From a bacterium (GTDB taxonomy: Bacteria; Actinomycetota; Thermoleophilia; Solirubrobacterales; 70-9), in contig PKER01000031.1 in assembly GCA_002919115.1 (NCBI GenBank), forward strand, positions 1 to 8,638: a stretch of DNA of 8,638 bases, given 5' to 3'. A program made the translations under genes and the position numbers. The notes beneath the pieces are model-generated. The model did no database searches. It had not been told where the DNA came from and was given only the letters and a program-made list of their open reading frames with translations. Of the stretch, positions 1 through 5,660 are shown one piece after another (positions within the stretch are counted from its first letter, which is position 1; each line of letters opens with the position of its first letter).

Positions 1-492
1 CATGATCGCCCAGTCCTCGCCGGTGCGAAAGCTCTGCAGCTCGCCACCGGGGACGCCCCCGGGCACCGCGAGGTCGAAGACGAAGAACCCTCCTGGCGGC
101 AGCGCAGCGTGCACCCGCTCAAGCAGAGCGCGCCACTCGGCCTTCGTGCCCCTGGCGGCGCCCACGTAGCCGAGCACCTCGCCGAGCGCGATCACCGCCG
201 CGCACGGCGGGATCCGCGCCTCGTGCCAGGAACCGACCCGAAAGCGCGCCCTGGGCGCACGCGAGCGCGCGAGCTCGACCATCGCGCGCGATTGGTCGAT
301 GCCCAACACGTCGTAGCCCGCGTCGGTCAGCTCGGCGGCGGTCTCCCCGCTGCCCGACCCCAGCTCCACGACGAGGCCGTCCTCGATGCCCGCGGCGCGC
401 AGCGTCGCGATCACGCTCGGCGTCGCGTCACGCGCGAAGTCGAGGAAGCCAGCGTCGTGGATGTAGGCTAGGTCACGCCCGTAATCGCTCAT
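1..492 (-). CDS. Class I SAM-dependent methyltransferase, N-terminal 164 residues (runs off left edge)
   Basis: The frame opens with ATG at 492 and stays open for 164 codons to the window edge, so the C-terminus is missing. The protein begins MSDYGRDLAYIHDAGF. SAM-binding motif I is ELGSGSG at residues 43-49. The acidic ribose-binding residue lies in LGIDQS (Asp66) at the end of the second strand. ALGEVLGYV follows near residue 108, and the post-motif PPGGFFVFDL near residue 137. This is the normal Rossmann methyltransferase order. The substrate cannot be told from this part; the family includes small-molecule, lipid and protein methylases. The start lies 35 bp after the stop of the upstream exchanger gene on the same strand, so co-transcription is likely. 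There is no good Shine-Dalgarno. A TAGGGT box (503-508) 10 nt before the start could be a secondary promoter. The methyltransferase assignment is firm; its role is unknown. Confidence 0.85.
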   Translation of the reverse strand, partial: MSDYGRDLAYIHDAGFLDFARDATPSVIATLRAAGIEDGLVVELGSGSGETAAELTDAGYDVLGIDQSRAMVELARSRAPRARFRVGSWHEARIPPCAAVIALGEVLGYVGAARGTKAEWRALLERVHAALPPGGFFVFDLAVPGGVPGGELQSFRTGEDWAIM

Positions 493-527
493 CGACGCGG
501 CCACCCTACCCGCACCGGAACCCGCGA

Positions 528-1532
528 TCAGCCGGCCGCCGCGACATAGACGAGGAAGGTCGTGAACAGGCCCGCCCACACGGCGATCGCGGGCCAGCGG
601 AATCGCCCGGCGCGGTGCAGCGCGAAGTAGGCGGTGATGCCGCCCAGCAGGCCGAGCACGCCGGAGGCGACCGCGAACTTGTCGAGGTCCCACTCGGTGA
701 GCGCGAGCCCGAACGCGATCGGGATCGTCGACTGGAAGACCATCGCGCCGGTGATGTTCCCGAGCGCGAGCGAGTCCTTGCCGTCGCGCACCCAGAAGAA
801 GCTGTTGGCCTTCTCCGGCAGCTCGGTGGCGAGCGGGGCCAGGATCAGCGAGAGCACGAGCGGGTCGACGCCGACGTCCTCGGCGAAGTGCAAGAGCTCC
901 TCCACGAACAGGTGGGCGCCGCCGACGATCGCGACGAGGCCCACCAGGAGCTGGATCACGATCAGCCTGCCGGGAGGGTTCGTGCGGTCGCCGAGGCGAT
1001 CCATGATGAGCGGGCCGATCTCCTCGACGTCCTGCACCTCGCCGCCCTCCAGCAGCGTGCGCCGCACGTAGAACGCGTAGGCGAGCACGAAGAGCGCGAC
1101 CAGCGGGATCTGGACGGCGGTCGGCACGTTGATCGCGCCCACGAGCACGCCGAGCCCGAAGAAGAGGAGGAAGAAGACGAGGTCGCGCTCGAGGGTGGGC
1201 GCGTGGGCGCGCAGGTTGGTTCCCTGCTCCCGGCGGTGGCGGTAGAGCAGCGCGGACACCCCCACGAGCGCCATCGCGATCGTCGCGAGCAGGAACGGGG
1301 CGCCGATGATCGCCCCGATCGCGACGTCGCCGGAGCCCTCGGCGCCGCCGATGACCGCCACGATCGGGATCAGCGTCTCCGGCATCGCCGTGCCCACCGC
1401 GGCGAGCAGCGAGCCGACTGCCCCCTGGCCGAGCGCGAGACGGTTCCCCGCCCACTCGACGGCGTTGGTGAAGATCAGCGCGCCCGCCAGGATGACGGCG
1501 AAGCTCGCCAGGAGAAGCAGGAATCCGCCCAC
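528..1532 (-). CDS. Sodium/calcium exchanger-type membrane antiporter (CaCA superfamily)
   Basis: This is a 334-residue polytopic membrane protein with about ten hydrophobic segments and two inverted alpha-repeats, the hallmark of Ca2+:cation antiporters. Repeat 1 has GTAMPET (residues 47-53, Glu52) followed by GAIIGAPF (73-80). Repeat 2 has APLATELPEK (232-241, Glu237 and Glu240) followed by GNITGAMVFQ (258-267). The acidic residues are the expected ion ligands. The length fits prokaryotic YrbG/NCX-like proteins (about 300-370). The repeats differ from typical family members: the usual GN..GSN signature is GAIIGAPF in repeat 1, with no Asn, and GNITGAM in repeat 2. The ion specificity (Na+/Ca2+ or another pair) is therefore uncertain. 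The start is GTG at 1532, backed by a strong purine Shine-Dalgarno (AAGGAAGGAA) ending about 5 nt upstream. It sits 22 bp after the CAX antiporter stop, so the two are surely co-transcribed. Confidence 0.88.
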   Translation of the reverse strand: MGGFLLLLASFAVILAGALIFTNAVEWAGNRLALGQGAVGSLLAAVGTAMPETLIPIVAVIGGAEGSGDVAIGAIIGAPFLLATIAMALVGVSALLYRHRREQGTNLRAHAPTLERDLVFFLLFFGLGVLVGAINVPTAVQIPLVALFVLAYAFYVRRTLLEGGEVQDVEEIGPLIMDRLGDRTNPPGRLIVIQLLVGLVAIVGGAHLFVEELLHFAEDVGVDPLVLSLILAPLATELPEKANSFFWVRDGKDSLALGNITGAMVFQSTIPIAFGLALTEWDLDKFAVASGVLGLLGGITAYFALHRAGRFRWPAIAVWAGLFTTFLVYVAAAG

Positions 1533-1554
1533 GTCCGTTCCTTCCTTCCCAGGG

Positions 1555-2673
1555 TCAGGCGTAGAGGAACGCCAGGGCCGACACCACGTACACCGCGAGG
1601 AGCTGCAGCCCCTCGAACCAGTTCGACTCCCCCTCCTGCGTCACGTACGCGCCGATCAGCACCGCGATCAGCACGGCGCCGAGCTCGAACCCGTTGAAGA
1701 CGAGCGGCATCGGGCCAGGGCCGATGACGAACGAGAGCAGCACAAGGATGGGCGCGACGAACAGCGCGATCTGGGCCGCCGAGCCGATCGCGATGTTGAC
1801 CGCGAGGTCCATCTTGTCCTTGCGCGCCGCGAGCACCGCGACCCAGTGCTCGGCCGCGTTGCCCACCACGGCGACGACGATCACGCCGACGAAGAACTCG
1901 GAGATGCCGATCGACTCGGCCGCCTCGGAGATCGACCCGACCAGGATCTCGGAGACGAGCCCGACGGCGACGCCCGCGATGGCGAGCATCGCGAGCGAGC
2001 GCTTCACCGACCACCCGTGGGTCGCGTGGTGCCCCGCGTCCTCCGCGCCGTGGGCGACCGGGTTGAACACGTCCCGGTGGGTGCGCATCGAGAAGATCAG
2101 CCCGCCCACGTAGGTGATCCCGAGCACGATGGCGACGCCCAGCGAGAGCTCCTCGAGGTCGGAGCCGTAGTCGTGGATCACCTCCTCGACGCCCGGCAGG
2201 CCGCCGCCCTGGATGAGCGCGTAGATCGCGGGCATGATCAGCGCGGCGACCGCGAGGAAGAGCATCGCCGCCTGCGCCGTGGCCGCCGTGCGGTTGAAGG
2301 ACTGGCGCGAGCGGCCGAGTCCGCCGACGAACATCGCAAGGCCGAGCACCAGGAGCAGGTTGCCGAGGATCGACCCGATGATCGACGCCTTGACGACCTC
2401 CTGCAGGCCCTCGGCGAGCAGGAAGACCGCGATGATCAGCTCGGCGGCGTTGCCCAGCGTGACGTTCAGGAAGCCGCCGATCCCAGGGCCCGCCCGCGCC
2501 GCGAGCTCCTCGGTCGCAAGGCCCATGAGCGCCGCCGTCGGGATGATCCCGAGCGCCGCCGAGACGAAGATCAGGACCGGATCCGCGTGGAAGGCGAACT
2601 CCAGCAGGACCGCGACCAGGATGAAGGGCGCGAGCAGGTAGGGCCAGCCCTGTGCGGAGAACAGAAAGCGCAT
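1555..2673 (-). CDS. Calcium/proton (cation) antiporter, CAX family
   Basis: This 372-residue integral membrane protein, with about 11 hydrophobic segments, should exchange Ca2+ (or a related divalent cation) for H+ across the cytoplasmic membrane. Both CAX c-repeats are clear. The first is GGFLNVTLGNAAELI (residues 66-80) with Glu78 in GNAAELI. The second is GNAAEHW (271-277) with Glu275, followed by KMDLAVNIAIGSAAQ (287-301). The two halves are joined by an acidic stretch (SDLEELSLG, 171-179) and a His-rich cytoplasmic loop (THRDVFNPVAHGAEDAGHHATHG, about 198-220, described by position). Length and motif order match bacterial and fungal CAX exchangers. The start is ATG at 2673. No Shine-Dalgarno is visible, and a TAGTTT -10-like box (2687-2692) lies 13 nt upstream, so the mRNA leader would be very short. 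It is the first gene of the antiporter operon, followed by a second exchanger. Confidence 0.92.
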   Translation of the reverse strand: MRFLFSAQGWPYLLAPFILVAVLLEFAFHADPVLIFVSAALGIIPTAALMGLATEELAARAGPGIGGFLNVTLGNAAELIIAVFLLAEGLQEVVKASIIGSILGNLLLVLGLAMFVGGLGRSRQSFNRTAATAQAAMLFLAVAALIMPAIYALIQGGGLPGVEEVIHDYGSDLEELSLGVAIVLGITYVGGLIFSMRTHRDVFNPVAHGAEDAGHHATHGWSVKRSLAMLAIAGVAVGLVSEILVGSISEAAESIGISEFFVGVIVVAVVGNAAEHWVAVLAARKDKMDLAVNIAIGSAAQIALFVAPILVLLSFVIGPGPMPLVFNGFELGAVLIAVLIGAYVTQEGESNWFEGLQLLAVYVVSALAFLYA

Positions 2674-2686
2674 GAGGGGGTGCGGA

Positions 2687-2692
2687 AAACTA
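2687..2692 (-). promoter_or_regulatory. Possible -10 box for the antiporter operon
   Basis: TAGTTT on the minus strand fits the actinobacterial TANNNT -10 pattern. It would place the transcript start about 7 nt before the ATG at 2673, giving a near-leaderless mRNA and explaining the missing Shine-Dalgarno. No convincing -35 is seen; that region lies inside the hairpin at 2703-2736. This is inference from spacing only. Confidence 0.35.
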
Positions 2693-2702
2693 CCCGACGA
2701 CG

Positions 2703-2736
2703 CGCGAGGACCCCGGCGCAGGCCGGAGTCCTCGCG
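2703..2736 (-). terminator. Hairpin terminator downstream of the lipoprotein gene
   Basis: CGCGAGGAC (2703-2711) pairs perfectly with GTCCTCGCG (2728-2736). After one C/A mismatch, CCGG (2713-2716) pairs with CCGG (2723-2726), leaving a 6-nt loop. This 13-pair GC-rich stem starts 22 nt past the lipoprotein stop codon. On the minus strand a TTTT run follows only after about 13 nt, so it is not a textbook intrinsic terminator, but such hairpins with weak U-tracts are common at gene ends in high-GC actinobacteria. It separates the lipoprotein gene from the antiporter operon on the same strand. Confidence 0.65.
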
Positions 2737-2757
2737 TAAGCCGGATCGCGGGCGCGG

Positions 2758-3825
2758 CTAGCCGGTGAAGCAGGCCTCGATCGCCTCGGGATCGTTGCCG
2801 GCGTCCTCGAGGCACTGGGCCATCTCCTCGGGCGAGGGCGCGCCGCCGTTCCCGCCGCCTCCGCCGTTGTTGCCCTTGCCGCCGCCCGCCGCGTCGGGGT
2901 CGAGGAGGTCCTGCTCGCCGGTGGAGAACGAGAAGCTCATCGGGCCGAACAGCTCGCCCAGGCCGCCGAGCAGATCGTCGATGGGCTTCGCGTTCTTCGG
3001 CGCCTCGACCGTCTGCGGCTCGTTGACGTCACTCAGCGTGACCGACATCGAGAAGTCGAGCGAATCGACGCCCTCGTTCTGCGCCTCCTCGGGCGCGTCC
3101 ATCTGGACGCCCATCTCCATGCGGCGCATGAGGTTGTCCTCGGTGCCGATCCACATGTCGAACTGGAGCGGGTCGAGCTCGCTGAGGTCGATGTCGTCGG
3201 GGAGCGTCTCGCCCTCGGACTCCGCGAGCGCCTTGAGCCCGTCTGCGTTGAGCTGGCCCGAGATGTGCGTGGCCTCGACGCCCTCGACGTCCTCCGTGCC
3301 CTCGTTGGACAGATCGCTCAGGTTCTCGATGAACTGGTCGATCTGGTCGTCTTCGACCCGGGTCGTGCCGGCGGAGAGCACCTGTCCGACGCCGGGCGCG
3401 ATCCGCTCGAACGTGTTCTCGTCGACCACGTAGGTTTCGCCCTCGTACTCGACGTAGAGCTTCTGATCGACGATCACGAGACCGCCCTCGATCGAGAGCT
3501 CTTCGTTGCCACCCGTGAGCGCGCCCAGGCCCGCGATCCTCGCGCTGGCGCTCACGTCGAGATCGGCGGAGCCAATGTCGTTCTCGCCGCCGGAGACGGT
3601 CGGGCCGGAGACGCTCAGGCTGAACTCACCGCCCTGGTCGCCCTCGAGCTTGCCGTCGATGCTGAGGTCCATGACGGCGCTCTCAATGTTCTGCGCCTCG
3701 GTGAGCGCGGTGCGTAGGAGATCGGCGGGATCTCCGTCGCCTTCGTCATCGCCCCCGCAGGCCGCAACGGCCGCGGCAGCGAGCGCGAGGACAAGGGCGA
3801 GGAGCGTAAAACGGCTCTTCTTCAA
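2758..3825 (-). CDS. Secreted lipoprotein, LppX/LprAFG (LolA-like) type
   Basis: This is a 355-residue predicted lipoprotein. A short basic N-terminus (MKKSRF) and a hydrophobic stretch lead to the lipobox VAAC with Cys23, then an acidic GGDDEGD linker. This indicates export, lipidation and anchoring on the outer face of the membrane. The body reads as alternating beta-strands with a pattern known from LppX/LprAFG and LolA-like proteins: LLRTALTEAQNIESA near residue 36, VIVDQKLYVEYEGETYVVD (118-135), and a GVEATHISGQL segment (182-192). Such proteins bind or carry lipids, but the ligand is not known here. The tail is odd: a Gly/Asn linker (313-328) ends in a short helical unit with Cys338 and Cys352. 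The start is TTG at 3825, chosen because AAAGGA (3835-3840) lies 9 nt upstream and the signal peptide begins right there. The frame stays open far upstream, but only as antisense to the ATPase gene. Confidence 0.82.
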   Translation of the reverse strand: MKKSRFTLLALVLALAAAAVAACGGDDEGDGDPADLLRTALTEAQNIESAVMDLSIDGKLEGDQGGEFSLSVSGPTVSGGENDIGSADLDVSASARIAGLGALTGGNEELSIEGGLVIVDQKLYVEYEGETYVVDENTFERIAPGVGQVLSAGTTRVEDDQIDQFIENLSDLSNEGTEDVEGVEATHISGQLNADGLKALAESEGETLPDDIDLSELDPLQFDMWIGTEDNLMRRMEMGVQMDAPEEAQNEGVDSLDFSMSVTLSDVNEPQTVEAPKNAKPIDDLLGGLGELFGPMSFSFSTGEQDLLDPDAAGGGKGNNGGGGGNGGAPSPEEMAQCLEDAGNDPEAIEACFTG

Positions 3826-3863
3826 GAAAACTCGTCCTTTCAAGTGGGATAGACCGATTGCGC

Positions 3864-3869
3864 AGCGTA
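3864..3869 (-). promoter_or_regulatory. Possible -10 box for the lipoprotein gene
   Basis: TACGCT on the minus strand (TANNNT pattern) would start transcription near 3857. The leader would be about 32 nt and contain the AAAGGA ribosome site at 3835-3840. No good -35 hexamer is visible. It is assigned by pattern and spacing only. Confidence 0.35.
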
Positions 3870-3911
3870 TCGCGGCGGCCGGTGGCTTCTGTACGCCCCG
3901 GGTCCCCGCGA

Positions 3912-3917
3912 TACGCT
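3912..3917 (+). promoter_or_regulatory. Possible -10 box for the ArsA-like ATPase operon
   Basis: TACGCT on the plus strand would start transcription near 3924, about 10 nt before the TTG at 3934. That fits the absence of a Shine-Dalgarno there. It is the mirror copy of the box at 3864-3869. No clear -35 hexamer is seen. Confidence 0.35.
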
Positions 3918-3933
3918 CCGCTTTGGTTCCCAA

Positions 3934-5133
3934 TTGGCCCGCCCCCGAACCATCCTCTACACCGGGAAGGGCGGCGTCGGCAAGACCTCGGTCGCCGCCG
4001 CGTCGGCCCTGCGCTGTGCGGGCGAGGGGCTGCGGACGGTCGTCCTCTCCACCGACCCCGCGCACAGCCTGTCGGACTCCCTGGGCGGGGAGCTCGGCGC
4101 CGATCCCACGCCCGTCCGGGAGAACCTGTGGGGCCAGGAGGTGCAGGCGCAGCGCGAGATGGAGGCGCACTGGGCCGAGATGCGCCGCTGGCTGGGCCGC
4201 GTGCTGGTCGACCGCGGCGTGATGGACATCGCCGCGGAGGAGCTCACGGTCCCGCCGGGCATGGACGAGCTCTTCAGCCTGCTGCAGATCAAGCGCCACG
4301 TCGAGTCCGGGGAGTTCGACGTGGTGATCGTCGACTGCGCGCCGACGGGCGAGACCCTGCGGCTGCTCTCGTTCCCCGAGATCGCGCAGTGGTGGCTCGA
4401 GAAGGTCTTCCCGCTCGAGGGCCGCATGCTGGCGGCGGCGCGCCCGGTCGCGAAGTCGTTCTTCGACCTGGACCTGCCGGGGGCCGACGCGCTCGATGAG
4501 GTGCACCGGCTGGTGCGCAACCTGATCGCGATGAACGAGATCCTCCGCGACCGCGAGCGCGCCTCGATCAGGCTCGTGATGAACCCCGACCGGATGGTGA
4601 TCCGCGAGGCCCAGCGGACGTTCACCTACCTGAACCTCTACGGGTATCTCACCGACGCGGTCGTCGTGAACCGCATCTTCCCTGCGGAGCTCGAGCAGGG
4701 CTACTTCGGCGACTGGCGGCGCCTGCAGGCCGAGCGCCTGCGCGAGGTCGAGCAGGGCTTCGCCCCCGTGCCGCTGCTGCGCGCCCGCTACTTCGCGGCC
4801 GAGGTGGTCGGCGAGGAGATGCTGGAGCGCCTGGGCGACGAGCTCTTCGGGGAGCGCTCGCCCGCCGAGGTGATGCACGACGAGCTCCCGCGCGAGATCA
4901 CGACGGGCCCCGACGGGACCGCGCGGGTGCGGATCAGCGTGCCGTTCGCGGAGCGCTCGGAGGTCTCGCTCAAGAAGGTCGGATCCGAGCTCGTGGTCTC
5001 GGCCGGCCGGGAGCGCAGGACTATCATCCTCCCGCCCGCGCTCGCCCGCCGAGACCCGTCCGGGGCGAGGCTCGAAGACGGCGCGCTGGAGGTCTCGTTC
5101 GCCGATGCCGGACCGCGATCCGCACAACCCTGA
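3934..5133 (+). CDS. ArsA/Get3-like ATPase with C-terminal HSP20-like domain
   Basis: This is a 399-residue cytosolic ATPase of the SIMIBI/ArsA-Get3 class. The deviant Walker A is GKGGVGKT (residues 11-18) with signature Lys12 and catalytic Lys17. Switch I is STDPAHSLSDSLG (39-51, Asp41). Switch II is VDCAPTGET (133-141, Asp134). The A-loop-like VMNPDRMVIREAQRT and VVVNRIFP segments follow in the middle of the protein. After residue 320, ITTGPDGTARVRISVPF through ALEVSF reads as a beta-sandwich of the HSP20/alpha-crystallin type seen at the C-terminus of many bacterial ArsA-like proteins. It lacks the CxxC zinc pair of eukaryotic Get3; its only cysteines are Cys28 and Cys135. No arsenic genes are nearby, so arsenite export is unlikely. 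A role in handling hydrophobic clients is inference. The start is TTG at 3934, without a Shine-Dalgarno. The 3' end overlaps the next gene by 29 bp. Confidence 0.88.
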   Translation: MARPRTILYTGKGGVGKTSVAAASALRCAGEGLRTVVLSTDPAHSLSDSLGGELGADPTPVRENLWGQEVQAQREMEAHWAEMRRWLGRVLVDRGVMDIAAEELTVPPGMDELFSLLQIKRHVESGEFDVVIVDCAPTGETLRLLSFPEIAQWWLEKVFPLEGRMLAAARPVAKSFFDLDLPGADALDEVHRLVRNLIAMNEILRDRERASIRLVMNPDRMVIREAQRTFTYLNLYGYLTDAVVVNRIFPAELEQGYFGDWRRLQAERLREVEQGFAPVPLLRARYFAAEVVGEEMLERLGDELFGERSPAEVMHDELPREITTGPDGTARVRISVPFAERSEVSLKKVGSELVVSAGRERRTIILPPALARRDPSGARLEDGALEVSFADAGPRSAQP

Positions 5134-5410
5134 GCCCGAGCCGGGCGACGCGCACGGCGCCTCCCACTCCTACGCGAACCTGTTCGGCACGCTCGGCGCC
5201 GAGTCGCGCTGCCTCGAGTTCTGCCCGATCTGCCGCGCGGCCGACGTCCTGCGCGCGAGCGCGACCCCCGAGCTGCGCGAGCAGTGGCACGGCGTCCAGC
5301 GCGAGGCGCTGATGACGCTGCGCGCGGCGATCGACCACTACCTCGCCCGCCTGGACGACGACGAGGGGGACGCCGACGGCCCGCGCGTGCAGGACATCCC
5401 GATCGACTAG
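5105..5410 (+). CDS. Small conserved-looking protein with a CPIC cysteine motif
   Basis: This 101-residue protein has no confident family name. The first 20 residues are Pro/Asp/His-rich and likely disordered. A central part carries three cysteines, Cys36, Cys40 and Cys43, in CLEFCPIC. This could bind a metal, alone or as a dimer, or act as a redox site. It is followed by an amphipathic helical stretch (ATPELREQWHGVQREALM, 53-70, then TLRAAIDHYLARL) and an acidic tail. It starts with ATG at 5105 inside the end of the ATPase gene (29-bp overlap). GGAGG (5088-5092) lies 12 nt upstream. Tight coupling suggests co-translation and a shared job with the ATPase. Small CPxC proteins encoded beside ArsA-like ATPases are, from memory, a recurring actinobacterial arrangement, but I cannot verify that here. 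Confidence 0.75.
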   Translation: MPDRDPHNPEPEPGDAHGASHSYANLFGTLGAESRCLEFCPICRAADVLRASATPELREQWHGVQREALMTLRAAIDHYLARLDDDEGDADGPRVQDIPID

Positions 5411-5439
5411 CCCCGCCGGCACACCAGCCCCCAAACCAA

Positions 5440-5484
5440 ACGTTCAGCCCTGGTCGTCGAAAAACGAACACCAGGGCTGAACGT
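5440..5484. repeat. Palindromic repeat, copy 1 (stem-loop)
   Basis: ACGTTCAGCCCTGGT (5440-5454) pairs perfectly with ACCAGGGCTGAACGT (5470-5484). An inner TCG/CGA stem encloses an AAAAA loop (5460-5464) beyond a 2x2 internal mismatch. It begins 29 bp after the stop at 5410, so it may end transcription of the ATPase operon, although there is no T-tract. It matches copy 2 at 40 of 45 positions. Confidence 0.85.
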
Positions 5485-5501
5485 CCCCCGGCGGGACCCG
5501 G

Positions 5502-5546
5502 ACGTTCAGCCGTAGTAGTCGAAAAACGACGACCAGGGCTGAACGT
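5502..5546. repeat. Palindromic repeat, copy 2 (stem-loop, left arm decayed)
   Basis: This is a second 45-bp copy, 62 bp downstream of copy 1, with five substitutions. The outer arms ACGTTCAGCC / GGCTGAACGT still pair, as does the inner GTCG-AAAAA-CGAC hairpin. Three left-arm changes (5512, 5514, 5517) break the middle of the stem. In copy 1 the damage is in the right arm (5468-5469). Combining the intact arms gives a perfect 20-bp stem with an A5 loop, which is the probable ancestral unit. Confidence 0.85.
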
Positions 5547-5579
5547 CCCGGTGGGGCGGGGCTGAACGTCCCGGTGGGG
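5536..5579 (+). repeat. Tandem half-copies of the palindrome (21 bp, twice)
   Basis: A 21-bp sequence starting GGGCTGAACGTCCCGGTGGG occurs at 5536-5556 and again, exactly, at 5559-5579. The first overlaps the right arm of palindrome copy 2. The second has the right arm and flank only, with no left arm. A degenerate third version (CCGTTCCGGGTGGGG, 5584-5598) follows. The pattern suggests local duplication or slippage of the repeat edge. Confidence 0.8.
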
Positions 5580-5611
5580 TCGGCCGTTCCGGGTGGGGCG
5601 TTCGTTGCGTT

Positions 5612-5627
5612 GTGTGACGCGTCGCAC
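5612..5627. promoter_or_regulatory. Possible operator: imperfect 16-bp palindrome upstream of the cyclase gene
   Basis: GTGTGACG/CGTCGCAC is a dyad with a single mismatch per arm. It lies about 34-49 bp upstream of the likely transcript start at 5661, where activators often bind. It contains a TGTGA half-site, but the spacing does not fit the CRP consensus (TGTGA-N6-TCACA). The binding protein is unknown. Confidence 0.35.
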
Positions 5628-5648
5628 CCGCCGGGGATGGCGCGCACG

Positions 5649-5654
5649 TAATCT
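5649..5654 (+). promoter_or_regulatory. -10 box of a probable leaderless promoter for the cyclase gene
   Basis: TAATCT fits TANNNT well and ends 6 nt before the ATG at 5661. Transcription would begin at or next to the start codon, the standard geometry of leaderless actinobacterial genes. This fits the lack of a Shine-Dalgarno. No clear -35 element is present at 5626-5631. Confidence 0.6.
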
Positions 5655-5660
5655 CCGTAC

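Larger units (their letters stand above)
3864..3917. repeat. 12-bp inverted repeat in the divergent promoter region
   Basis: AGCGTATCGCGG (3864-3875) is the exact reverse complement of CCGCGATACGCT (3906-3917), with a 30-bp spacer. Three further outer pairs exist beyond one mismatch (3860-3862 with 3919-3921). It lies within the 108 bp between the divergent starts at 3825 (minus) and 3934 (plus). Each arm ends outward in TACGCT, so the repeat could be a paired operator, a pair of symmetric promoters, or both. Confidence 0.7.
5411..5660. other. Intergenic region carrying the palindrome cluster and cyclase promoter
   Basis: This 250-bp stretch between two plus-strand genes has no credible coding frame. 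Open frames through it translate only the repeats. It holds two palindrome copies, tandem half-copies up to about 5605, an imperfect 16-bp palindrome at 5612-5627, and a -10-like box at 5649-5654. Confidence 0.8.

Noticed and set aside
615..1697. 360-codon plus-strand open frame opposite the exchanger
   Set aside because: It is an antisense shadow with the same charged, motif-free composition.
1306..2739. 477-codon plus-strand open frame opposite the CAX antiporter
   Set aside because: It has highly charged Arg/Asp/Glu/His low-complexity composition, is antisense to a clear membrane protein, and shows no motif.
3826..5127. N-terminal extension of the lipoprotein gene, whose frame is open back to 5127
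   Set aside because: The extension is antisense to the ArsA-like ATPase. A signal peptide with lipobox and a good ribosome site at 3835-3840 fix the start at 3825.
3934..5133. Arsenite resistance (arsA) function
   Set aside because: The protein lacks the duplicated ArsA layout, there are no arsB, arsC, arsD or arsR neighbours, and no arsenic-binding cysteine triad is seen.
5440..5546. Two spaced repeats resembling a minimal CRISPR array
   Set aside because: Each unit is a long full palindrome, the gap is only 17 bp, the repeats differ at five positions, and no cas genes are visible.
5637..5651. Five-codon minicistron (ATG GCG CGC ACG TAA) just upstream of the cyclase start
   Set aside because: It lies upstream of the likely transcript start at 5661 and overlaps the -10 box, so it would not be in the mRNA.
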